Positions 1 to 5,861 of a stretch of 6,897 nt of DNA are shown piece after piece. Every line of letters begins with the position of its first letter. Position 1 is the stretch's first letter. The stretch is taken from positions 1 through 6,897 of the forward strand of contig CALLWN010000094.1 in assembly GCA_938016505.1 (NCBI GenBank), read 5' to 3'. Both the position numbers and the translations under genes were made by a program. The DNA comes from an uncultured Sphingomonadaceae bacterium. Its GTDB lineage: Bacteria > Pseudomonadota > Alphaproteobacteria > Sphingomonadales > Sphingomonadaceae. The notes beneath the pieces are model-generated. The model did not search any database. It saw nothing but the letters and a program-made list of their open reading frames with translations, and was not told where the DNA came from.

Positions 1-333
1 CGGAGCCGGTTGCGCGGGCTCGAGGAACTGCGGGTCAAGGAGAGCGATCGCCTGGCGGTGATGGCGGCCGGCCTTCGCGCCGCCGGCGCGCGGGTCGAGG
101 AGCATGGTGACGGGCTCGACATCGAGGGAACCGGCGGGGCCCCGCTGCCGGGCGGGGCGCGAATCGACCCGATGCTCGATCACCGGATTGCGATGAGCTT
201 CGCGCTGCTCTCGCTGGCCTGCCGGACGCCGCTTGTCATTGCCGATCGGCGGCCGATCGCGACCAGCTTCCCGGGATTCCTTGCATTGATGGAGGGCCTT
301 GGCGCAGAGGTCCGGGTGCCGGCCAGCGCCTGA
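1..333 (+). CDS. aroA: 3-phosphoshikimate 1-carboxyvinyltransferase (EPSP synthase), C-terminal part
   Basis: This is the last 110 codons of EPSP synthase, which transfers the enolpyruvyl group of phosphoenolpyruvate to shikimate 3-phosphate in the cytoplasmic aromatic amino acid pathway. The frame is open from base 1 and ends with TGA at 331-333, so the gene begins outside the window; the TTG at 10 is an internal codon, not a start. Conserved blocks of the C-terminal domain are visible: LRVKESDR at visible residues 10-17, whose Lys and Glu-Ser-Asp-Arg lie in the active site, DHRIAMSF at 60-67, and TSFPGF at 88-93 close to the usual C-terminus. The end is therefore intact. In many alphaproteobacteria aroA is followed by cmk and rpsA; here it is followed by bfd. 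No convincing terminator follows the stop. Confidence 0.96.
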   Translation, partial: RSRLRGLEELRVKESDRLAVMAAGLRAAGARVEEHGDGLDIEGTGGAPLPGGARIDPMLDHRIAMSFALLSLACRTPLVIADRRPIATSFPGFLALMEGLGAEVRVPASA

Positions 334-364
334 GCCCGCGCGCGGATGGGCGGGAGCTGGCGCA

Positions 365-391
365 AGCTGCAAACCGCTTGCAAAAGCAGCT
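365..391. promoter_or_regulatory. Candidate Fur-family operator upstream of bfd
   Basis: A 15-bp inverted repeat, TGCAA-N5-TTGCA (368-382), sits 52 bases before the bfd start. It is nested in a longer dyad, AGCTGC (365-370) with GCAGCT (386-391), and overlaps GCAAGC (362-367) with GCTTGC (376-381). This AT-richer patch stands out from the GC-rich surroundings. From memory, TGCAA/TTGCA-type inverted repeats resemble Fur/Mur boxes described in alphaproteobacteria, and bfd is a classic iron-responsive gene in many bacteria. The operator call is inference; a short transcript hairpin is the alternative. I could not place a convincing -35/-10 pair for bfd around it. Confidence 0.45.
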
Positions 392-421
392 GTCCTGTCG
401 CAAGGGATTCGCAGAAGGAGC

Positions 422-427
422 GGGGAG
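422..427 (+). promoter_or_regulatory. Ribosome binding site of bfd
   Basis: GGGGAG lies 7 bases before the ATG at 435, a normal Shine-Dalgarno spacing. An earlier AAGGAG at 415-420 is 14 bases away, too far to be the main site but able to help. Together they favour the ATG at 435 over the in-frame upstream TTG at 378. Confidence 0.7.
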
Positions 428-434
428 CTCACGC

Positions 435-608
435 ATGTACCTGTGCATTTGCAACGCCCTCAAGGAGAGCCAGATCCAGGCGCTGGTGCGCGAGGGCGTG
501 CGCTGCGAAAAGGAAGTCTACAGGCGTCTCGGCTGCCGGCCGCAGTGCGGGCTGTGCGTGCCGGTGGCGCGGGCGCTGGTGCGCGGAGCAGCGCCGCAGC
601 CGGCCTGA
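435..608 (+). CDS. bfd: Bacterioferritin-associated ferredoxin (Bfd)
   Basis: This 57-residue protein matches Bfd, the small cytoplasmic [2Fe-2S] ferredoxin that takes electrons from a ferredoxin-NADP reductase and passes them to bacterioferritin, so that stored ferric iron is released as Fe2+. The N-terminus MYLCICNALKESQIQ is typical of the family, and the four cluster cysteines are C4, C6, C38 and C41 (CxC-x31-CxxC), the same positions as in E. coli Bfd. An extra cysteine, C24, lies between the pairs. The protein is slightly shorter than E. coli Bfd (64 residues) because the C-terminal tail is cut back. A good ribosome site and a putative iron operator precede it. No bacterioferritin gene follows within the window; a cytochrome P450 starts 50 bases downstream. 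Confidence 0.93.
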   Translation: MYLCICNALKESQIQALVREGVRCEKEVYRRLGCRPQCGLCVPVARALVRGAAPQPA

Positions 609-634
609 ACTCCGGCCGGGCCTGACAGGGCCGG
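599..634 (+). other. Competing GC hairpins between bfd and the P450 gene
   Basis: Two mutually exclusive stems are possible: GCCGG (599-603) with CCGGC (612-616), loop 8, and CCGGCC (612-617) with GGCCGG (629-634), loop 11. They share the 612-617 arm. No T-tract follows, so neither is a standard Rho-independent terminator. The second overlaps the -35 element proposed for the P450 gene. In DNA this GC-rich such stems can arise by chance, so confidence is low. Confidence 0.25.
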
Positions 635-650
635 CGACTTGCGCTATTGT
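622..650 (+). promoter_or_regulatory. Candidate sigma-70 promoter of the P450 gene
   Basis: CTGACA (622-627) matches the -35 consensus at 5 of 6 bases and TATTGT (645-650) matches the -10 consensus at 4 of 6, with an ideal 17-base spacer (628-644). The predicted transcription start, 6-9 bases beyond the -10 box, is about A657 or A659; the ATG is at 659. Transcripts would thus be leaderless or carry about two leader bases, which agrees with the absence of a Shine-Dalgarno sequence before this gene. This is prediction from sequence only. Confidence 0.45.
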
Positions 651-658
651 CTTTGCAC

Positions 659-1912
659 ATGACGAAAGACGGCGCGCCGGTTCCCGGCTTCTTCGACCTC
701 ATGGCCTCGGACCCAGGTTACAGTGTCTGCCCGGAGGCGCGGCTCGCTGCTCTCAGGGCGCGCTGCCCGGTCGCTGCCGACCCGGTCTCCGGGCATGTGC
801 TGGTCTCCCGCCATGCCGACGCCCGCCGGCTTCTCAACGATCCCGCGATGTGGCGGCACCCGGCCCGCGCCGCGCCCGGAAGCCTGTTCCATCGTTTCAC
901 CGAGCTTCGTCCGGTCGATCCCGCCGTCCCGCCCGGTGAGCGGACCAGCATCCTCATGCTCGACCCGCCCGACCATGGTCGGATCCGCGCGCCGCTCCAG
1001 AAGGCCTTTCACGCCAGGGTGTTCCGGGCCCGGCCGCTGGTCGAGCAGGTGGTCGATGCCGCGCTTGCCGCGCTTTCCGGGCGAACGCGCTTCGATCTTG
1101 TCGGCGAGCTTGCAGTCCCGGTTCCGATCCACGCCATCGCCCGGATCCTCGGCGTGGCGCCGGAACGGCAGGAGGCCTTTCGCAGCTGGTCGGAGCGCAT
1201 CATTGTGACGCTCAACCCGCTGCGTTCGGCCGAGGAGGATGCCGAGGCCGTGGCGGCGAACGATGCGCTCCAGGCCTGTCTTGTCGAGCTGTTGGAGGAG
1301 CGCCGGGCCCGGCCGGCCGACGATCTCGTGACCGACATGGTCGAAGCCCAGGCCGCCGGGGCGCCGCTTTCCGACACCGAAATCCGCATCAACCTGATGG
1401 CGCTGCTGATCGGCGGCAATGTGACGACGACCGATCTCATCGCCTCGGGCGTCAAGCTTCTGCTCGAGACCCCGGACGCGCTGGCCCGCCTCAGGGCCGA
1501 CCCGGCGCTGGCCGCAGCCGCTGTGGAGGAGACGCTGCGGCTCGAAGGCCCGGTCGACTTCACGGTCAGGATCGCACCGGGCGAGATGGTGATCGGCGAC
1601 GTGCACGTCGCCGCACGCCAGCCCGTCTTCGCCCTGCTCCGGGCGGCCAACCGCGACCCGGAGGTCTTCCCCCAACCGGACCGGTTCGACCTCGACCGCC
1701 ATGCCGGCGCCGCAGCACCGCATCTCGCCTTCGGCGGCGGCGCCCACAGCTGCATCGGCGCCGCCCTCGCCCGCCTCGAAGCCCGCATCGTCTTCCAGAA
1801 GCTGGTTGCGGCCTTCCCCGACCTCGCCCTCGTGCCGGAGCCGGTGGCGTGGCGGCGCCTGCCGGGCTTTCGCGGCCTCGAGCGGCTGATGGTGGAGGTG
1901 GAGCGGGGATGA
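659..1912 (+). CDS. Cytochrome P450 (soluble bacterial type, substrate unknown)
   Basis: A complete 417-residue class I-type P450, a haem-thiolate monooxygenase that would need a ferredoxin and reductase. Visible landmarks are the C-helix LDPPDHGRIR at 101-110 (H106 and R110 normally contact haem propionates), the I-helix GGNVTT at 252-257, the K-helix ExxR as E291-T-L-R294, and the haem-binding loop FGGGAHSCIG at 358-367 with C365 as the axial ligand. No signal peptide or membrane anchor is seen. The usual I-helix A-G-x-(D/E)-T reads G-G-N-V-T, so the acidic proton-relay residue is replaced by V255. The ATG at 659 is chosen over an in-frame TTG at 647 because it follows a plausible promoter directly. 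bfd lies 50 bases upstream and could be co-transcribed. The gene ends three bases from the convergent ribF stop. Substrate cannot be told from sequence. Confidence 0.93.
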   Translation: MTKDGAPVPGFFDLMASDPGYSVCPEARLAALRARCPVAADPVSGHVLVSRHADARRLLNDPAMWRHPARAAPGSLFHRFTELRPVDPAVPPGERTSILMLDPPDHGRIRAPLQKAFHARVFRARPLVEQVVDAALAALSGRTRFDLVGELAVPVPIHAIARILGVAPERQEAFRSWSERIIVTLNPLRSAEEDAEAVAANDALQACLVELLEERRARPADDLVTDMVEAQAAGAPLSDTEIRINLMALLIGGNVTTTDLIASGVKLLLETPDALARLRADPALAAAAVEETLRLEGPVDFTVRIAPGEMVIGDVHVAARQPVFALLRAANRDPEVFPQPDRFDLDRHAGAAAPHLAFGGGAHSCIGAALARLEARIVFQKLVAAFPDLALVPEPVAWRRLPGFRGLERLMVEVERG

Positions 1913-1915
1913 CCT

Positions 1916-2839
1916 TCAGGCGAGCGCGCGCCGCGCCGCCGCTTCGTCGAGCGCAATCTGGGCCTTCAGTGCCTCGAGACCGTCGAGGCGGCGCTCCTCG
2001 CGCAGATAGGCGATGAAGCCGACCTCGATCTGCTGGCCGTAGAGATCGCCCGCCCAGTCGAGGATCCAGGTCTCGAGAAGCTCGCGCGGGGGCGTGAACA
2101 TGGGCCGGACCCCGAAGTTGGCGACGCCATCGGCCCGGCTGCCATCTGACAGGCGGACCCGCACGGCATAGACTCCGTAGCGCGGCCGGACATAGGCGCC
2201 CGCCTCCATGTTGGCGGTGGGCACACCGATGGTGCGGCCGCGCTTGTCGCCGTGGATGACCTCGCCGGCGATCGCGAACGGGCGGGTGAGAAGCCGGGTC
2301 GCAAGGCCGATGTCGCCGGCCGCGAGCGCGGCGCGGACCCGGGTCGAGGAGACGGGCGCGCCTTCCGCCTCGACGGCGCCGAGCGCTTCGGTCGAGAAGC
2401 CGCGCGCGGCACCCAGCTCGGCAAGGGTTGCCGTGGTTCCGGCGCGCCGGTGGCCGAAGCTGAAATCGGCGCCGGTCACGAGATGGCCTGGTGCCATCCG
2501 GCCGACCAGCCAGTCTTCGACGAACGCCTGCGGGGACAGGGCGGCGAGTGCCTGACCGAAGGGAATGACCATGACGCCGTCGATCCCGAGGGCTGCGAAG
2601 TGCCGGAGCTTCTGGTCGAGGCGGGTGAGCTGGAAGGGGGGCGCATCGGGGCGGAAATGGCGCGAGGGGTGGGGGTCGAAGGTGGCAACGAGCGCTGGCG
2701 CGCCGCGCGCGCGGGCCCAGCGGACCGCAGCGCCGATGACGGCCTGGTGGCCGAGATGGACACCGTCGAAGTTCCCGATGGCAACCGCGCCGCCGCGCAG
2801 CGCCGGCGGCGCTGCCGCCCCATCCCGGATCACCCTCAT
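1916..2839 (-). CDS. ribF: Bifunctional riboflavin kinase / FAD synthetase
   Basis: This 307-residue cytoplasmic enzyme phosphorylates riboflavin to FMN and then adenylylates FMN to FAD. The N-terminal nucleotidyltransferase domain shows GNFDGVHLGH at 22-31, ATFDPHP at 52-58 and SSTRVR at 164-169. The C-terminal flavokinase domain shows GDKRGRTIGVPTAN at 197-210 and a probable catalytic glutamate, E256, in the LLETWILDW stretch. Length is normal for the family. The ATG at 2839 is chosen because the protein then begins just before the first conserved block; the open frame continues upstream inside folA without conserved sequence. No strong Shine-Dalgarno precedes it, and the start is only 10 bases past the folA stop, so coupling to folA translation is likely. 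It is the last gene of the minus-strand operon. The ileS/lspA genes often found beside ribF in other bacteria are not here. Confidence 0.96.
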   Translation of the reverse strand: MRVIRDGAAAPPALRGGAVAIGNFDGVHLGHQAVIGAAVRWARARGAPALVATFDPHPSRHFRPDAPPFQLTRLDQKLRHFAALGIDGVMVIPFGQALAALSPQAFVEDWLVGRMAPGHLVTGADFSFGHRRAGTTATLAELGAARGFSTEALGAVEAEGAPVSSTRVRAALAAGDIGLATRLLTRPFAIAGEVIHGDKRGRTIGVPTANMEAGAYVRPRYGVYAVRVRLSDGSRADGVANFGVRPMFTPPRELLETWILDWAGDLYGQQIEVGFIAYLREERRLDGLEALKAQIALDEAAARRALA

Positions 2840-2849
2840 CTGTGGTGCG

Positions 2850-3362
2850 TTAGCCGAGCAGACCGCGAGGGGAAAGGATGCGCTCCCAGCGCTCGTAGGT
2901 GACACCCTCGCCAGGCGCGGCAGCGACGCGATGCCAGCGTTCCGGATCGGGCCCGGGGAAGTGGGTGTCTCCCTGCGGCGTGGCGTGGACGCGGGTAAGT
3001 TCGATCGCAGTCGCAACCGGCAGCGCCAGGGCGTAGACCTGCGCGCCCCCGATCACGAAGATCCGTCCGGCACGGGTGCGCGGATCGAGCCCGGCGGCGG
3101 CGATCGCCTCGGCAAGGTTGGCAGCGACCGCCACGCCCTCGACGCGCCAGGCCGGATCGCGGGTCAGGACGATATTGTGCCGGCCCGGCAGCGGCCGGCC
3201 GATCGAGGCGAAGGTTCGACGGCCCATGATGACCGGGTGGCCGATGGTGAGCCGCTTGAACCGCCGCAGATCTTCCGGGAGATGCCAGGGCATGGCGCCG
3301 TCACGGCCAATGACGCCATTCTCGGCTGCTGCCACCACGAGGATGATCTCCGGGCGCGTCAC
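2850..3362 (-). CDS. folA: Dihydrofolate reductase
   Basis: This 170-residue enzyme reduces dihydrofolate to tetrahydrofolate with NADPH, supplying one-carbon carriers for thymidylate, purine and methionine synthesis. Family features are in order: IILVVAAAENGVIG at 6-19, AMPWHLPEDLRRFK at 23-36 with W26 and the catalytic acid D31, IMGRRTFASIG at 45-55 (NADPH site), IFVIGGAQVY at 101-110 and GDTHFP at 131-136. All key residues are present, so it should be active. The start is GTG at 3362, whose bases overlap the TGA of the upstream ATPase gene (GTGA, 3359-3362), implying translational coupling to the transporter. ribF follows after 10 bases. Being the fifth gene of what looks like a vitamin-uptake operon is an unusual setting for folA. 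No thyA is in the window. Confidence 0.96.
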   Translation of the reverse strand: MTRPEIILVVAAAENGVIGRDGAMPWHLPEDLRRFKRLTIGHPVIMGRRTFASIGRPLPGRHNIVLTRDPAWRVEGVAVAANLAEAIAAAGLDPRTRAGRIFVIGGAQVYALALPVATAIELTRVHATPQGDTHFPGPDPERWHRVAAAPGEGVTYERWERILSPRGLLG

Positions 3363-4138
3363 TGCGCTTCTGTAGCCCGGCCCTCGAGCGGCGCAACCGG
3401 CACCAGCTCGCCCGAGACCCGGATCCCGAAGCCAAGGCCGAGGGTTTCGGCGGTCAGCACGGCATCGGCCGGGCCCGCGGCGATCACGCGGCCATGCTTC
3501 AGCAGCAGCGCGTCATCGGCAAGGCGGCGGGCGAGCGGGAGATCGTGGACGACGGCGGCAACCGCTGAACCGCTGTGCGCCGCTTCGCGGAGCAGCCCGA
3601 CCGTCTGGAGCTGGTGCGCCGGGTCGAGGTTCTGCAGCGGCTCGTCGGCGAGGATGACGCGCGGCTCGCCTGCAAGCACGCGCGCAAACAGCACCCGGGC
3701 CCGCTCGCCGCCGGACAGGCTGTGGACCGGGCGATCGGCGAGATGCGTCGCATCGGTTGCGGCGAGCGCCTGCCCGACGGCCGCGCAGTCCTCAGCGCGG
3801 GGCGGGCCGAAGGGCGGCCGGTGCGGCGCGCGGCCGAGCATCACCACCGCGCGCGCGGTGAGGTTCCAGTGGACAGTGCCGCCCTGGGGGAGATAACCAA
3901 GCGCGCGGGCCCGCGCGGTGCGGTCGAGTGCGGCGAGCGGCTGGCCGAGAAGGCGCACTGCGCCGGCCGATGGCGCAAGCAGCCCGGCAAGGGCCAGCAG
4001 CAGGGTCGACTTGCCGGCGCCATTGGGCCCGAGGATGACGAGGACCCGCCCCGGGTGGAGCGCGAGCGACACCGGGCCGAGGCGGAATGCCCCTTGCCCA
4101 GCGGAGAGGCCGGCGGCCTCGAGGAGCGGCCCGCTCAT
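3359..4138 (-). CDS. btuD: ABC transporter ATP-binding protein, BtuD/FecE/HmuV type
   Basis: A 259-residue ATPase that would power import by the adjacent permease from the cytoplasmic face. Walker A is GPNGAGKST at 37-45, the Q-loop glutamine is Q85, the ABC signature is LSGGE at 141-145, Walker B is VILADE at 161-166, the D-loop follows at LD 171-172, and the switch histidine is H198. All catalytic elements are intact. The ATG at 4138 overlaps the permease stop as ATGA (4135-4138) and has AGGAG five bases upstream; the in-frame extension to 4171 has no conserved content. Its own stop overlaps the GTG of folA. The family covers importers of cobalamin, haem and ferric siderophores, so the btuD symbol rests on the neighbouring receptor and binding protein. 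Confidence 0.88.
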   Translation of the reverse strand: MSGPLLEAAGLSAGQGAFRLGPVSLALHPGRVLVILGPNGAGKSTLLLALAGLLAPSAGAVRLLGQPLAALDRTARARALGYLPQGGTVHWNLTARAVVMLGRAPHRPPFGPPRAEDCAAVGQALAATDATHLADRPVHSLSGGERARVLFARVLAGEPRVILADEPLQNLDPAHQLQTVGLLREAAHSGSAVAAVVHDLPLARRLADDALLLKHGRVIAAGPADAVLTAETLGLGFGIRVSGELVPVAPLEGRATEAQ

Positions 4139-5085
4139 GCAAGCTCCTGCCGGGTGCGCCACAGCAGCCACAGGAAGAATGGGGCGCCAAGGAGCGCCAT
4201 GGCGATCCCGAGCTTCAGCTCGGCAGCGCCGGGCACGAGGCGCACCAGGCTGTCGGCCACCAGCACCAGCGCTGCCCCGCCGAGCGCCGAGGGCAGCAGA
4301 AGGCGCGACGGCTCGGGCCCGACCAGCGGGCGCAGGAGATGCGGCACGACGAGGCCGACGAAGGAGATGACCCCGGTGACCGCAACGCTCGCGCCGACCC
4401 CGATGCCGACTCCGCCAATGACGAGGAGGCGGGTGCGGGCGAGGTCCACGCCGAGCGATGCCGCAGTCGCCTCGCCGAGCGCGAGCGCATCGAGCGCGCG
4501 GGCAGATGCCGCCATCAGCACCAGCGCGACAAGGACCGGCCCGGCGAGCAGCCGGACGTCGGCGAGCGAGCGGTCGGTCAGTGCGCCCATGAGCCAGGTG
4601 ACGATCTCGCCAAGCGCGAAGGGGGTTGGGGCAAGGCTGATGACGAGCGAGGTGAGCGCGGCCGAGAGGCTTGCGAGCACCACCCCGGCGAGCAGCAGCT
4701 GAAGCCCGCTCGAGCCGGCGATGAGCCCGAGCAGCGCGACGGCGCCAAGGCCGAACGCCATGGCGGACGCGGCAATCAGGAGCGGCTGGCCGCTGGCGCC
4801 GAGGAAGATGGCGAGCACCGCGCCGAGTGCCGCGGTTGCCGAGACCCCGAGCACGCCGGGTTCGGCGAGCGGGTTGCGCAGATAGCCCTGCAGCACCGCC
4901 CCGCCGGCGCCGAGCACTGCGCCCACCATCAGGCCAAGGAGCGCGCGCGGCAGCCGAAGCTCGAGGAGGACGAGCGCCTCGGGGGTGTCGTCACCGAAGC
5001 GCACGGGCGCAATCCATGCCTTTCCGGCCGAAAGCGAAAGCAGGAAGGCGGCTGCGACGAGTGCGGCGAGGCCCGAACGGATCAT
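4135..5085 (-). CDS. btuC: ABC transporter permease, BtuC/FecCD family
   Basis: A 316-residue, very hydrophobic inner-membrane protein of the FecCD/BtuC family, which normally has ten membrane helices and works as a homodimer. Visible family blocks are LRLPRALLGLMVGAVLGAGG at 43-62 leading to QGYLRNPLAEPGVLG at 66-80, the cytoplasmic coupling region ALGEATAASLGVD at 202-214, and ISFVGLVVPHLLRPLVG at 240-256. It is slightly shorter than E. coli BtuC (326). The ATG at 5085 overlaps the stop of the binding-protein gene as ATGA (5082-5085); the frame extends to 5283 but the extra residues are shadow sequence of the upstream gene. Substrate class is cobalamin or iron chelate; cobalamin is preferred from the receptor. 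Confidence 0.9.
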   Translation of the reverse strand: MIRSGLAALVAAAFLLSLSAGKAWIAPVRFGDDTPEALVLLELRLPRALLGLMVGAVLGAGGAVLQGYLRNPLAEPGVLGVSATAALGAVLAIFLGASGQPLLIAASAMAFGLGAVALLGLIAGSSGLQLLLAGVVLASLSAALTSLVISLAPTPFALGEIVTWLMGALTDRSLADVRLLAGPVLVALVLMAASARALDALALGEATAASLGVDLARTRLLVIGGVGIGVGASVAVTGVISFVGLVVPHLLRPLVGPEPSRLLLPSALGGAALVLVADSLVRLVPGAAELKLGIAMALLGAPFFLWLLWRTRQELA

Positions 5086-5861
5086 TCGAGCTTCGCCCTG
5101 GCATCGGCGAGTGCGGCCGCCGCGCGGATGATGACCGGGCCTCCGCAGTTGAGGAGCTGCATGTCGAACGGCACCACCGGCATGCGGGCACGCCCAAGCG
5201 CCGGGTGAAGCGCAGCCGACGGGTCGGCAAGCAGCACGACGGGCGGGCCGAGCAGCAGGCGCTCGACCGGGAGGATGTCCCACTGGCTGAGCCCGAGTTC
5301 GGCTGCCGCGTTGCGGAAGCCGGCAAGGCCCATGAGCTCGCCTGCCAGCGTGCCTTCGCCCGGCACCACGCCGGCAGGGGTGCGCAGCACGGCGGGAACC
5401 GGGGGGCCGGTGTGGCGGGCCGCAGCGATCGCCCGGTCGATCCGGGCGACCAGCGCCTCGCCTGCCTCCGGGCGGCCCACGGCAGTGGCGATCGCGCGGA
5501 CCTCGGCCTTCGATTCGGCGACGCTTCCCGGCACCCCGACCAGCAGCACCGGGACGCCGAGCCGTGCGAGCGCCGCGCGCGTCGCGCCGGGCGTGTGGGC
5601 GCCAGCGATGACAAGGTCGGGCGCGAGGCGAAGCACTTCCTCGGCAGTGCCGAAGTGGCGCGGGAAGCGCCGCGCGAGCGCCAGGTCCATCGAGGTGCCG
5701 CGGGGATCCTGCGACCAGTGGGAGATGCCGGCGATCTGGCGAGGTGCGGCCACCTCGGCGAGGATGGCGTCGGCACAGGGGTTCATCGAGACGATGCGCT
5801 GCGGCGCTGCCGCTGCAGCGCCGGCGAGAAGCAGCAGGGCGAGCGCGCTAGAAGCGCGCAC
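5082..5861 (-). CDS. btuF: Periplasmic binding protein of a B12/iron-complex ABC importer (BtuF-like)
   Basis: A 259-residue exported binding protein of the TroA/BtuF fold class (COG0614-like), which would capture the ligand passed by the receptor and deliver it to the permease. A short signal peptide is visible at 1-19: R2, then a Leu/Ala core at 6-18 ending in an Ala run before PQRIVSMNPCAD. Mature features are RIVSMNPCADAILAEVA at 22-38, HWSQDPRGTSM at 48-58, a Pro-Gly-Glu-Gly turn at 167-170 and NCGGPVIIRAA at 238-248. It has just two cysteines, C29 and C239, both in conserved-looking blocks. The start is GTG at 5861, placed so that the signal peptide is complete; it overlaps the receptor stop by 14 bases and is preceded by a G7 run. 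No lipobox is seen. Cobalamin is the likely but unproven ligand. Confidence 0.82.
   Translation of the reverse strand: MRASSALALLLLAGAAAAAPQRIVSMNPCADAILAEVAAPRQIAGISHWSQDPRGTSMDLALARRFPRHFGTAEEVLRLAPDLVIAGAHTPGATRAALARLGVPVLLVGVPGSVAESKAEVRAIATAVGRPEAGEALVARIDRAIAAARHTGPPVPAVLRTPAGVVPGEGTLAGELMGLAGFRNAAAELGLSQWDILPVERLLLGPPVVLLADPSAALHPALGRARMPVVPFDMQLLNCGGPVIIRAAAALADARAKLE

Noticed and set aside
378..434. A longer Bfd starting at TTG 378
   Set aside because: The extra 19 residues do not belong to the family, and the ATG at 435 has a ribosome site and gives the exact E. coli cysteine spacing.
644..1747. A 367-codon open frame antisense to the P450 gene, and another at 1009-1956
   Set aside because: Both lie opposite a P450 with all its motifs. 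GC-rich codon use removes stops from the opposite frames, and the translations are Arg/Ser/Pro-rich with no domain.
1890..1960. Bidirectional terminator between the convergent P450 and ribF genes
   Set aside because: I looked for an inverted repeat with T-tracts and found only GC-rich coding sequence.
2840..3016. N-terminal extension of RibF by 59 residues
   Set aside because: The extension lies within folA, has no conserved sequence, and would put GNFDGVHLGH far from the N-terminus.
2565..3896. A 443-codon plus-strand frame across folA, ribF and the ATPase gene
   Set aside because: It crosses three recognised minus-strand genes and shows low-complexity Arg/Ser/Ala composition without motifs.
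5086..5283. N-terminal extension of the permease, and similar extensions of the binding protein (to 6032) and ATPase (to 4171)
   Set aside because: Each extra stretch is a shadow of the upstream gene; the shorter starts give ATGA overlaps, a clean signal peptide or a proper ribosome site.
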